Shown: positions 22,054-32,661 of the stretch, piece by piece | Position numbering within the stretch: position 1 is the stretch's first letter | How the letters are laid out: each line of letters starts with the position of its first letter | Assembly (NCBI GenBank): GCA_963575745.1 | Contig: CAUYUJ010016465.1 | Span: 212,496-276,495, forward strand | Source: Prorocentrum cordatum | Taxonomy: Eukaryota; Sar; Dinophyceae; Prorocentrales; Prorocentraceae | Length of the DNA: 64,000 nucleotides | Direction: 5' to 3' | Translations under genes and position numbers: made by a program | Notes under the pieces: generated by a model | Database searches by the model: none | What the model was told of the DNA's origin: nothing | The model's input: the letters and a program-made list of their open reading frames with translations, nothing else

Positions 22054-22721
22054 CTAAGCCGGTTCCGCAATCCAACATGCGTCTTTCGAATTGGTCCCAG
22101 ATGATGGAGCCGTGTTATGCCCTGGAGTCGGTTCCGCGTCGGCGTTCTTTTCCTTATCATGATCAACGGCCCGATACTTCCATCTGACAGCATGCTGCTG
22201 CGGTTCCTGCGCGGTGGGAACCGCGCGCGCAGGCTTGGCGCGCTTGCTGATTGCTGCCGCTCTTTCGGACAAGGCAGAAGTCAATGCAGCACAATGAGGG
22301 GCAGTTCTGCGGAGCAGCAGGAGCGAGGGTGTCGCGGCCAGGCCGCGGGGCATCACCTGTCCAGCGAAGCTTCTGAAAGCCCGCGCGACCGCCAGCATCG
22401 GGCACCCCGACGAAAGGGCCGCGCGAGAAAGGCGCGCGATGCACGACTTGCTCCCCCAGGACGAAGAACCCCGAAACTGCGCGGCACACCCTTGTGGGCG
22501 GAATTGGCGATCTCAACGGCCAAGTTGTCGCCCGTCGCTAGCGCGTTCAGGCGCGGGGACACGTCGAGCCCTCCCAGCTCGGTTCGCCATGACTTGAAAG
22601 ACTTGAAGCGGCCCTCAGGGGGCCGCGCTCGCGACGCACTCCGATTGGCCCGCATCGGCGGCGCCAAGGCGGCACAATAGAACTCGCGCAAATCATCGCG
22701 CGACGCAATCAGGCAAGCCAA
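22054..22721 (-). CDS. Unassigned GC-rich frames
   Basis: Minus-strand frames 22,353-22,721 and 22,054-22,398 overlap in different phases. Composition is Arg/Ala-rich, as expected from GC bias alone, but FKSFKSWRTELGGLDVSPRL reads like protein. They could be the downstream end of the gag-like element at 22.7-27.2 kb. Low confidence. Confidence 0.25.
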
Positions 22722-23963
22722 GAGCCAGGCTCACGCGGCAAGGCAGGAAGCCCCGGCCGAGGCATTGAGCGCGCGAGGAGATGCTCTGACGGCGACTGTT
22801 CACCGCCTTGGGATGCAGGATCAGAGGATCGAAATCGTCGCCCACGGTGGCTCTGAATGCCCCGCGCGTCTCGCCCCAAGCGAGGTCCGAAGAGAAAATC
22901 AGAGACAGAGCGCCGCGGGAGTCCCGCATCCGAAGAAGCCAACACACAGCTCCGCGCGAGTCACATGGGCCCGAGCGCCCCGAAGCCCCAAGCCACCCCC
23001 CGCGCAGAAGGCGCGCGACCTCGGGGCCCAGAAAGGCAGCGCGGGCCCGGGGATCGGAGAGGAAGGGGGCGGGGTCAAATGTAAACGAGCAATCCCACTT
23101 GACGCGGAGCGCCCTGGCCGCGAGACCAGAGGGCCCGGCGCGGGCAGAGCCCCGCGCCGCCGCTGAAGCCGGCGATCCAGCACCCGGCGCGTTGCCCGGG
23201 CATGCCCGCGCAGGGGCAAGCGCGAGTAGGGGGGGGAAGAGGCCTCGAGAGCTGCAGCGTGGGCGGCCAAACCTTCGGCGGCGACAAACTTCGAAAATCC
23301 GCCGCAAGTCGCTCTTCCCCCCGCGGGCAAAGCAAACTCCGATCGCGCAAAGCCGCTTCCAAGCGGGACAGCTGCGCGCGCGCGAGTCTCGGGGCGCGCG
23401 AGGCTAGGCTCCCCACGGGCCAGCCGGTAACGCGCAGTCACAGCGCGCCGCGCTTGCGCGCGCGGCACGTTTCAGCCGCCAGCGCGCGCGAGAGCGACCC
23501 GTCGACGACGCCGCGGGTGGCTCCAGAGCGGGGGCCGGAGGGCGCGGCCAGGGATCGCGGGGGCAACGCTCTTCAGAAGGGGGGGCGCCCCGAACCGGCG
23601 CGCGCGGGGACGGGCGGGGGCGGGGGGGTAGAGGCGAGAGAGCGCCGAGCACCCTATCCCACCTGGGCCAGCGCAGCGGCCCAGCGGGCGACGTCGACGT
23701 TCGCGCCCGAAAAAAGGCGCAGCAAGGCTGCGAGGTCAGCGAAGGAGGGCGCGACCTTAGCGGCGGCGCAGGTGGCGGGCGAACCGTCGCCCGCGCCGCT
23801 AGGGCGAGGAGGAACCGCGGGCCCCGTCGGGGCTCGACGGGGGGCCCGGGGCGGAGCGAGGGCCGCGATCGCAGAACGCGCATCTCCCTGCGGTGCCGCA
23901 ACGGCATCGCCGGAGTAGCACGTCCCCACGGCCGCGGCCCCGCCCAGCCCACGCGCGCTGCGG

Positions 23964-24838
23964 TCACAAAGTCGCCGAGACCATCGGCTCGTCGCGGCCC
24001 CCGCCCTCGGCCGCCGCGCGCAGAAGGCGCGGGGCCCTCCCCCGGGCCCCGCTGGCCTTAGTGGGGGGGCCTTTTGAGGAAGACTTCCCTCGTTCTGGCT
24101 TTGCCTTGGGGGCGGGGACTTCGACTCGACCGCTGGAAAGGCCTTCGCCTGCCCCGACCGCTCGGCATCGAGGCGCGAGCGGGGGAAAGCCACGTCCGTC
24201 GCGCATCCGCTCTGAACCGGCAAGCCAGCGAGGATCCGCGAGCGGGGAGAAAGGCAACTGGGCCTCCCTCTCCGCGTGAATGCGAGTCGATTGCGCCAGG
24301 GGCGCCTCCAGCCCCGCCAGGGGCCAAGCGGCTTTCAGGCAACCGCGGCCCCCTGCCAGCTGGTCGATGAACATGCGCCGGCAGCCGTTCAGGGTTCCCG
24401 CGCTGTCTGCGCACCCGCTCACTGACGCGCGCCACAGCTCCGCGCTCAGCCGCGCGAGCTGGGCGAGCACCTCGAGCGTCGCTGGGCAGGCCCCAAGCGA
24501 GCTGCGCTCGCGAAAATACTGGCACATGGCCATGGGGGCGCCCGCGGACGGCCCCACCTCCAGAGCCCGAGCAAGGTTCGCCCACAGGATGGATCGAACC
24601 TCCCGCCTGTGCTGCACCGGAGATTGCCGCCATTCCCTGCGACGCGCGACCCCGCGCGTCGAAGTTCCGACGGCCTCCCCCTCGACCGCCGTCCTGAGAG
24701 GGGCGGGAGCAGCAGGAGGAAGGTCGCCGATCGCCCCCATGAGGAGATGCGTCGCCGCCTTGGGCTGCCCTGAGCGCTGGAGGGATTCCCGCAGACGCAG
24801 CAACGCCAACTCCAAAATGAATTCTGGAGTGCTGCTCG
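23964..24838 (-). pseudogene. Gag-like domain of a retroelement polyprotein
   Basis: A minus-strand stretch of about 290 codons with features I associate with the gag-like region of dinoflagellate retroelement polyproteins. It has a helical segment ([13 protein letters not shown]), then [15 protein letters not shown], then an RLSAELWRA segment, then FIDQLAG and [23 protein letters not shown] follows, then a Lys/Pro-rich tail (PKAKPERGKSSSKGPPTKAS). The order W..NLA, FIDQ.A, AW.L.GL, LADPRW is the basis of the call. It is my recollection of a recurrent family, not a database match. Upstream it runs into the TG array at 25,041-25,568, so it cannot be an intact protein. Confidence 0.5.
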
Positions 24839-25040
24839 GGCGAGGTCCGCCTCCCGCGACGCCCCCCCCCCCCCGACGCAGTCGCCGTCCCCGTCGGGCA
24901 TGGCCGGCCCAGGGGGGGGCAGGGAGCGGCGGCGGCGCCAAGGGCGGCGGAAGTGGCGGACGCGCGCTCGCAGGCATCCTCTTTCCCACGCCGTCGCCAA
25001 CGCCGACGCGGGCGTCGGGGCGTAGCTCTGGGCGCGATGC

Positions 25041-25284
25041 CGTGTGTGTGTGTGTGTGCGTGTGCGTGTGCGTGTGCGTGTGCGTGTGCGTGTGCGTGTG
25101 CGTGTGCGTGTGCGTGTGCGTGTGCGTGTGCGTGTGCGTGTGCGTGTGCGTGTGCGTGTGCGTGTGCGTGTGCGTGTGCGTGTGCGTGTGCGTGTGCGTG
25201 TGCGTGTGCGTGTGCGTGTGCGTGCGTGTGCGTGTGCGTGCGCGTGCGCGTGCGCGTGCGCGTGGTGTGCGTGTGCGTGTGCGT

Positions 25285-25328
<44 letters not shown>

Positions 25329-25382
25329 GCGTGTGCGTGTGTGTGTGTGTGTGTGCGTGTGTGCGTGTGCGTGTGTGTTGTA

Positions 25383-25422
<40 letters not shown>

Positions 25423-25568
25423 TGTGTGTATGTGTGTATGTGTGCATGCGTATGTGTATGTGTATTTGTATGTGCATGTGTATGTGTATGTGTATGTGTC
25501 TGTGTCTGTGTCTGTGTCTGTGTCTGTGTCTGTGTATGTATATGCATTTGTGCATGTGTGCGTGTGGC
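25041..25568. repeat. Compound TG array
   Basis: GTGTGC hexamers dominate 25,055-25,230, then (GCGT)n around 25,385-25,425, TGTATG, and TGTGTC hexamers at 25,493-25,535. Frames of several hundred codons through it (His/Thr or Val/Cys) are artefacts. It splits the gag-like polyprotein. Confidence 0.99.
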
Positions 25569-25570
25569 GC

Positions 25571-26416
25571 CCCGGTTCGCGCCCCAAGCGCGCCCGGGCG
25601 CCCCCAGAAGGTGGGGCCGCCGACTGGGCCACCTTCGCGGCCGTCGGCCGCGGGGTCTTCAGCTGGACCCCTGCGCGGGCCACAGGCGCCCCCTCGCACC
25701 GAGGCCGCGGCGACCGTTCCCCCCGCGCGGGGGCGGGCTCCGCTCGCCGAGGGCCTCGGAGGAGCGCCGAGGCGGGCCCGCGGCGGAGGCGGAGGTGCCG
25801 CCGGCAGCGGCGCCGCTCGCACAGGGGAGGGGGGGGGGCGCTCCTCGGCGTCGGCGTCCTCCCCCCTCGCCCCCGGCGAACTCGTCCGTCCGCGGAGTGG
25901 TGGGGCGCTGCCCTCTCCGAGCCAGGGGGCGCCTCCTCGCCGCCCAGGGGCGCGGATCGCTGCGCGGCCGTCGCGCAAGCCGACAACCCCCGAAGGGCGC
26001 GGCCAATGCGCGCGGGCACGGGCCGATCCGAGGGGGCAAGCCCGCCGGCTTCTCCCTCGTCGAGAGGGGCGAAAGCCTCCAGATCCAGTTCGGAAATCTC
26101 CAAATCGACTACTGAAGCGGTCATGATCAGCGGGCGAGACGCCGCGCCGAGCAAGGGCACGCTGACCGCCAAGGGGCCGACCAGCTCGCCGAACCCATCC
26201 GACCCCGCTAAACTGAGATTTTCGGCCGAGCGGCAGCGCCAACAAGATGCCCCCAGGTTGGGTGGCAAAAGGGATCGCGGCGTAGCTCGCTTCGCCCTCG
26301 CCCAGCCGCCAGCGGTCGTAATGCGACGCTGTCGGGGACGAGGACGGGTGAAGGTCGGGCCAAAGCGGCCCGTCGGGGATGGCGAGTCCCCCCGACGCTG
26401 GTACGTCGTCCGCCAT
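25571..26416 (-). pseudogene. Upstream part of the gag-like polyprotein
   Basis: An ATG at 26,416 opens a minus-strand frame (MADDVPASGG, then FATQPGGILLALPLGR). About 150 bases on, the more protein-like frame switches phase to one with [20 protein letters not shown]. After that composition becomes Arg/Ala/Pro-rich and both strands are open. The phase switch and the TG array downstream mark it as decayed. Assignment to the same element as 23,964-24,838 is by position and strand only. Confidence 0.4.
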
Positions 26417-26457
26417 GGCAGTTGGCAGGCTGGGGGCGCGCTAGCCGCCAGCCGAGC

Positions 26458-27185
26458 TCAGCCGTGATGAGGCGCAGCGGCTGGGCCTCGTGCCAAGGCC
26501 CGCGCTCGCTCCTCAGCCTGCGCGCCCGGGCCGTAGACCAGGGCGCGCTGCAGGCCACGACCGAGCCCACCAGGGGCTGCGATCGACGCCACGCCCGCGC
26601 GCGAGGGAGCCCTGATGACCCCCACCAGCGGGCCACCAGAGCCCCGACGCAACAGCCTCCGCAGAGGCTGCAGGCGGCAGTGGTCACCAACAGGGCCACT
26701 ACCGACGAGAGCAGCACAGGGGCCACCCCGCTGCTCAAGGCCACCGCCAGCCCCAGGCAGACGGTGGGGCAAGCCGCACCTGCAGCGGCGGGAGGGCAGT
26801 GCCCTCCGCCGCTCAGGTCGGCCTGAGCGGACCACGAGGACCCCGCGGAGGAGCCGACGTAGTCTGCGAAAGGTCCCGGAGGTTGGCCCACGAGATGCTC
26901 GTAGAGCGCGGCTCGCAGACCTTGGAAGAGCACCGCCCCCGCACCCTCAATAGCGGCCTGGGCAAGCGCCTGCATAAAGCGCCCGCCCAGGGATGCCACG
27001 CGAGGATTCAGGGCCGAAGCAGCTTCAGACAACCACGACGCGCGCGGGCAGAGGTAATAAGAGAGAGCATGCCGACGACGACGGAGGGAGGGGGAGGGCG
27101 ACGGCGAGGGCGACGACGACAGCGACGATGACGACATTGACGAGGAAGCGAGATTCGTATGCTGAGGCCCGCTTTGATGGAGCAT
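26458..27185 (-). CDS. Ser/Arg-rich start, Cys-rich hydrophobic segment, unassigned
   Basis: An ATG at 27,185 begins a minus-strand frame. It reads a Ser-rich stretch encoded by GAC/TCG repeats, then a helical part (RFMQALAQAAIEGAGAVLF). A strongly hydrophobic Cys-containing segment follows (CLGLAVALSSGVAPVLLSS, then CSLCGGCCVG) and could be a membrane segment. Position suggests the N-terminal part of the gag-like polyprotein. The frame remains open beyond 26,458 only because the DNA is GC-rich. Confidence 0.4.
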
Positions 27186-27189
27186 GCGA

Positions 27190-29807
27190 GGTAGAGGTGT
27201 TACTCGGAGCGAGACAAACCTTCTGGAGTGAAACTAAGAGGGCGGCCGCCCCGACTGGAGTGAGACGCTCGGCGACTCCACACCTGGCTGTGCACTGTGC
27301 GCGGTCAGCGTACTGGCGCCGAAACTCCCACCATTGCTACTTACAAGAGCCGCAGCTCCCCAGAATCCGCCGACCCATCTGCGAGTGTGAAACGCTGTCG
27401 TCGTCTTCGTCGTCGTCCCCAGTCCCAAGAAAATTTAGAAGCAAACAGATAAACATGTAAAAACGTCCGGGGTACGGAAGGGGAACTGGGGGTGTCCCAA
27501 GTCAGATTGCCGCCCCCCTGGGGTCCCGGCGGCCCCCCTCCGCTCCCCAGTACCCCGAGGACAAGCAGGGGGTTCCCCCTGTGGGACGGGGTTCCTGGGA
27601 TGGTCCCTGAGGTCCCGCCTGTGGTGGGGGGGGGGATGGCCCCGAGTCAGACTACCTCCACTCCCCGGGTCCAGGCGGGTCCCGATGGGGGCGCTGGCGC
27701 CAGCGGGGGTCCCCAGGGAGGTCCCGCCTTCACAGTCGGCGGCGCAAGCCGGAAGGCCTTCACGATCATAAAAATATGGAAGCTGGATTTCGCCTGAACA
27801 GCCCGCGGTGGTGAGATTAGCCGCTCCTCCATGTCTCTTCATTCTTCATGGCGACATTGACGGCGTTGACGACGACGACGACAAACCCTTGAGCAGTCCT
27901 CAGTGCAGCCCATGCCCATGAGATAGCCAGCCTCCTGGTCCGAGAGGAGCCGGGGGCGGGGGCTGCCGGGGGCGCCGTGGCCGGGGAAGAAGGTCAGCCA
28001 GGGCTGTCGAGAAGAAGGGACGAGGGGAAGAGGATGAGAGGGAAGTGGAGGAAGAGGAGGCAAGGTACGGTAAGGGCGCTTGGGGTTCAAAATCCGCCTG
28101 ACGGAACAAAAAGCAGCAGGACCCCCCCTGCGAGATCTAGATGGATGCAGGATCCGTCGTCTGAAAGCGACGGCCTGCCTGCCCGGAGCGGCGGGTCCTG
28201 GTCGGCCTGGCCGCCGAAGCGTCGGCGGAGGGACCCTCCGATGCTCGTCTTGGCGTGTGGCATGAAAAGGACGAGGGAGAGGGCAGCAAGCCCACACGGC
28301 GTGCACCCCTGTACGAGGCCCGTGCCATTGGAAGGAAAACAGTTGGGAGTTGGGAGTCTTCAGTCGAGGTACTACCAGAAGGAACGCCAAATAAGGAACA
28401 GAAAGGCTTTTCTGTCCACGGTGGGCCTAGGCCACAAGCAAATCCCGCGACATCAATCTGAGAAACGACCCAAATCTCCGAGCCCCTTCCGAACCCAAAC
28501 CGGTCCTTATTTCAGCGTCTTGGCTGTAGAGGAATCCTCCACAACACGGTGTTGGGTGCCCGTGTACGGGAACCCTCGATTCAAATCAGTGGGAATGATG
28601 TTGGTCACCCTTCTCGATCTCCGAAGAGTTAGCGTCCCATGTAGCCACGAAAGCATTGCCAATGTTCGTTCGTAGCTATCTCGTCATTTCTCTCCTCTCT
28701 GTCGGCTTGATACATACGCGGCAGTCCGTCCCACTGGAAAGCCTCCACTAGCAAGTGGTACTATTGCTGCCATGCCCCACAACTGTCGAGGTACTGGCAG
28801 TATTCGCTCCAGATGCTGCTTCCGAAAACTACACGCTTTGAACAAAAAAGGTGGCACCACATGGTGCGTTCGTGCAATGACCCTTGCCATACCCACGTTC
28901 TAGCGTCCGATACTGATCTACTGTCCTGATTTCCTCTCGCTGCCCACCTGGGCTACGCTGGGACGTGCCAATCAAAGCAACCGCATCACGTAAAGGAAGC
29001 TCATGAACAACGTCTGCCACCCTGGCAATCAAATTTCTCGCACAACAACTGCATCCAACTGCTAGCACCGACTGCGACATCTGTCAATGCGGGCCTGCTG
29101 TCGATGGGCAGGCGTCGCCGCCTCTGCTCAGCAGACGCCAGACTCCATCGCGGGCCCGCGCATGCTTCGAGTGTCCGACTCTTCTTAGCTGGTAAATATC
29201 AAACACAGCATCGCTCGGCCAAACCAGCTTCCTCCTCCTCTTCCTCTTACTCTTCCTCCTCCTCATCATCGACATGATCTACGAGGTCGAGGAGGTCTAC
29301 GGAGTCCCTCGTGTCCCCCACGCATCCATCCGCCCATCCATTCTCCTCCCTTTCTAGTCATTCATGCCGACCCTCCCCTCCCGCTCCCTCGGTCCTCACC
29401 CCTGCTGCTTCTCCTACAAGGACCCTTCAGAAAACTCAGACGCCTCGCAACACACACACAGCATTGGACACCTCAATAACTCTCCGAGAAAATTTGGGAA
29501 CCTTCAAGACTAAGTGGACCCATTCGGAGCCTCCTTCTCTACCTTATCCTCGTCCGACGGCCACGACCGCAACGACGACAACCACCACTACCACCACCGC
29601 GACCACGACGATGACCCTGTGGGGGAGGGCTGGCAGGTAGTCCTTGCAGGACGAGTTCCCATTTCCCCGACAAGAAGTCTGACGCGAAGGAACGACACGC
29701 ACCACGCGACCAGCGTGCAGAAGCAGCGTTGCCTCCAAAGGCAGCTGCGCAGAGAGCGCCAGACTCGATCGGGAGGGAAGGAGGGGCGACGACAACGGAG
29801 AGTTGGG
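27190..29807. other. Mostly non-coding; GGTCCC-rich stretch
   Basis: Between about 27,490 and 27,740 the words GGGGTCCC and GGTCCCGCC recur irregularly, suggesting an old minisatellite. 28.0-28.4 kb is purine-biased. 28.68-29.28 kb holds short minus-strand frames without recognisable domains. 29.3-29.6 kb is CT/CA-rich. I find no supportable gene. Confidence 0.45.
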
Positions 29808-30033
29808 AGGATGGGGGAGGAGGGAAAAGGAGGAGGACGGGAAGGGAGAGGAGGAGGAGGAGGCGGAGGAGGAGGAGGAGGAGGGGAGGAGGAGGAGGAG
29901 GAGGAGGAGGAGGAGGAGGAAGGAGGAGGAGAAGGAAAAGGAGGAGGAGGAAGCGGAGGATGACGAGGAGGAGGAGGAGGAGGAGGAGAAGGAGGAGGAG
30001 GAGGAGGGTGAGGAGAAGGAGGAGGAGGAGCAG
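29808..30033. repeat. (GGA)n microsatellite
   Basis: About 225 bp of purine-only plus strand with GAA and GCG interruptions. Confidence 0.97.
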
Positions 30034-30226
30034 AGCAGAGCAGATCCGCATGGAGTCCCTGTCAGGCAACCGACTACGAACCCGAGAAAACTTGACTGTA
30101 CTCTGAGAGGGTTCCTTCGAAACCAGACGACTGACGATGCGAGCCCCTCTCAGGCTCACAGCAAAAGACTGCACTGGCCGATAAGCACCAAAATAGGCAC
30201 GCCGCCCTCAGAGGGGGGCCCATACA

Positions 30227-31117
30227 TTAGGCGCGGCGACCCCGTCCATTCCCACGCCCACCAGAGCTCGACCCCCGCTCCCCCCTCCCTTGGGCGCGGC
30301 CGCCGCGGCCACGATTCGAAGACATATTAATTACAGGAATATCAGGAGCCGATGCTGCTGCGAGACCTTCTGGAAGAACAGCTGGGGGCCTACTCGCTGC
30401 CTGAGCTATTTCATCATGTGTTATACTTCCTGCTGCTACTAGTGCTGCTAAACGCTGACGGCTCGCCATCATCGGAAGCCTGCTAGCTAACAACTCACGG
30501 CTGTCATTCACACTGCTACTGCTGGCACAGGCGGGCGGGGGAGGCGCCTCCACTGTCCCAGCCGGCGGCCCAGAGCTCCCAGGCGGCTGAGATCGACTCA
30601 CGCCGTGTCCTTCCGATCGAGGTACTTCGATATCTCCCTCTCGAGCGGACCGCGCAGCGCCGCCCCTGAAAGAAAGGAGCCCCCCCTCCACGGCCACCAG
30701 CGTCTCTATCATGGGTCCGATCACCGAGCCCGTCGTGTCGTGCAGGTCCATTTTGAACAGAAACGTAGCCTTGTCCATCTGGCTCCCCACGTTGCGATGC
30801 GCACAAACGCGGAAGTACTGAACTGCACGGGCCACCGCTGAAAGAGATACCTGCGAAAGCCGCTCGTCCCAGAACTGGCGCATATCCTTCTTGAGCTTCT
30901 CCGCGCGCTCGCGTAGTGCTGGGCCCCCTTCTTCTGCCGCTGCCTTCGTTGCTCTGTACTCCCATACTGCCATGAAGATTTGATTATGAGGTGCGGCGCG
31001 TGACTTGTGGTCTGCCTTCCCGCCGCCGTCTGTGAGCTTCTTCACCTCCTTGATCGTCTCGTTGTAGGCCACTCCTGCCGCGAGTGCGGCCGCGATCATG
31101 CCCCGGCCTGCGTCCAT
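30227..31117 (-). CDS. Unassigned protein with RGG-rich C-terminus
   Basis: A minus-strand frame of about 300 codons ends with a TAA at 30,227. The first ATG is a few codons into the frame (CEMDAGRG). The N-terminal 150 residues have balanced composition with predicted helices (NETIKEVKKLTD, AEKLKKDMRQFWDERL) and a globular core (VQYFRVCAHRNVGSQMD). The middle is Pro/Ser-rich, and the last 30 residues are Gly/Arg/Ser repeats of the RGRGG type often seen in RNA-binding tails. It starts about 60 bases beyond the end of the LINE on the same strand. It could be an independent gene or part of the same transcript. No family recognised. Confidence 0.5.
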   Translation of the reverse strand: MDAGRGMIAAALAAGVAYNETIKEVKKLTDGGGKADHKSRAAPHNQIFMAVWEYRATKAAAEEGGPALRERAEKLKKDMRQFWDERLSQVSLSAVARAVQYFRVCAHRNVGSQMDKATFLFKMDLHDTTGSVIGPMIETLVAVEGGLLSFRGGAARSAREGDIEVPRSEGHGVSRSQPPGSSGPPAGTVEAPPPPACASSSSVNDSRELLASRLPMMASRQRLAALVAAGSITHDEIAQAASRPPAVLPEGLAAASAPDIPVINMSSNRGRGGRAQGRGERGSSSGGRGNGRGRRA

Positions 31118-31189
31118 CTCGCACCGCAGATATACCACGGCTCCTAGGTCTGCGGGCTCTCGACTGCTGGCCTAACTCAGATTGCATAT

Positions 31190-31821
31190 GACTAAGATGA
31201 TTTTGTCGAGCGGAATGCGACCTCCGACCGCCTGTTCCAAGCTGTGGTCGCATGAGCTCGGCAGGAGAAGATCCAAAAAGCGCACATAATATATGAGTAT
31301 GTTCCTCGGGGTGCGCACTCCACGCTCGATGCAGCTTGACGCGGCGAATCAGGAGCTCCAGTGAGGAGGGAACCAGCTTCCAATGAGAGAGTACTTGTTT
31401 GTTAGATAATGTTGTCACGCGCGGCCCGCCCCAGGAAGTAGCTTTGCCTAACGTAGCTATGCGCCCGAGACTTGCCAGACAGCCGTCTAGAATAGTAGTG
31501 TCCGTCTCCGTAACCACGAAACTCTCAAGTCCACTCAGGGTAGTGTTCTGAACGAACCCGATGAAGAGACTCCGTTTCCACCTTTTCGGGGCCCCAAGAC
31601 CCCGCACCCTGCCCAGGGAGAAAAAAGCCAGAGCGAGCCGCCGAACACCTCCTGGAGATCTCAGACCTAGCCGAAACACCTAACTGCAAGTGAGGCCCAA
31701 CATATCTCGCCTGTTCCTTGATGGAGCCCTGGAGGAAGGTGGGGTTTTGGCGGAGCAGCTGTCGACGCTGATAGCCGCGTGCAGCGAAAAACATACTCTT
31801 GCTTGGTGCAATTCTGGCCAT
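31190..31821 (-). pseudogene. LINE A C-terminal region
   Basis: Two phases carry the stretch that follows RT motif C in LINEs. One (31,821 to about 31,660) reads KEQARYVGPHLQLGV and SRRCSAARSGFF, a thumb-like segment. The other (31,660 to about 31,190) reads NTTLSGLESFV, TTLSNKQVLSHW and LELLIRRVKLHRAW. The conserved pieces continue in order across the phase change, so a single-base indel is the likely break. Confidence 0.7.
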
Positions 31822-32590
31822 GCCCGAACTCCGTCAGATAAGAATCCAATGTCGCATCAACCGCCGTGGTCTTCCGCGCGAAGTCCCTCAGCGACATGTT
31901 CGGGTCGGCTTGCACAAAACTATTAATATCATCCGCAAACTTGTACGTGCTCAGGTCGGCTTGTAGTCCCTGCCGCGATGCTCGCAGTCGCTTGGACTGC
32001 AACTCAGCTTGGGACTCGCCATGCCCCCAAGACAAAATTGGACGCGCGAACGTGCCCACAAAAGATCGGACAGCAAATGGATCCCCCATCGTGTTCCCCT
32101 GAGCAGGTCGAACTGCGAGAGGGCCTTCCAGCGCTCCCAGAGGAATAATTGCATTATTGTATCGTTGTTGGCATAAAGCGTGATCACATTCACGGGAGTG
32201 AAGAAGTACGGTTTCGTCTAACTGATCCCATTGAGTGCTGCCGAGAGCGTTGGACATATCTTCGAGCGCCATGGCGTGTGTGATACCCTGAGCTCGTAAG
32301 CGCCGCGATGTAATCAGCGAGCCCATGACAGCGCCCTCACGACGACGGTGTCGGTAGTAACCGTGGTCTTGGACAGCAGGGGGTGGGGTCAACAGCGTAG
32401 AGTAGTATGCCTTCCCGAAAGCTGCCATAGCGTGCACCACACGACGACATCGAGGACCAGCAATATTAGATTTGCGCAGGCCTGCCCCTTCCGTCCGGCG
32501 CCAGTAGAGCGGGCTAATGTTGTGCATCCTGATTTTGGCTAAGCCCACTCCCACCAGAAATATGAAACCCGACGTCGACGGCACACTCAA
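31667..32590 (-). pseudogene. LINE A reverse transcriptase domain
   Basis: A 307-codon frame carrying the RT palm. Motif A is around residue 111 (LEDMSNALGSTQWD, with the catalytic Asp). Motif B is around residues 164-171 (QGNTMGDP), and motif C is around residues 216-223 (YKFADDIN, both Asp present). Upstream fingers include RRVVHAMAAFGKAYYS. All three catalytic aspartates are therefore retained although the full ORF is broken on both sides. Its job would be target-primed reverse transcription of the element RNA. The initiating ATG-like codon is not a real start; the domain should be fused to the endonuclease upstream. Confidence 0.85.
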
Positions 32591-32661
32591 GTCAGCTCCT
32601 ATGCCCTGGCCACGTCGATGTCGGAGGGCTTTCTTTGGTTAGAAAAGCATCAGCCAGAGCG

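Noticed and set aside
24058-26467. Reading frames of 360 to 740 codons across the TG array
   Set aside because: They consist largely of His/Thr, Val/Cys or Arg/Val dipeptide runs translated from the microsatellite and are open in several phases on both strands.
31738-32580. Plus-strand frames opposite the LINE A reverse transcriptase
   Set aside because: Antisense shadows of the RT domain, short and without motifs.
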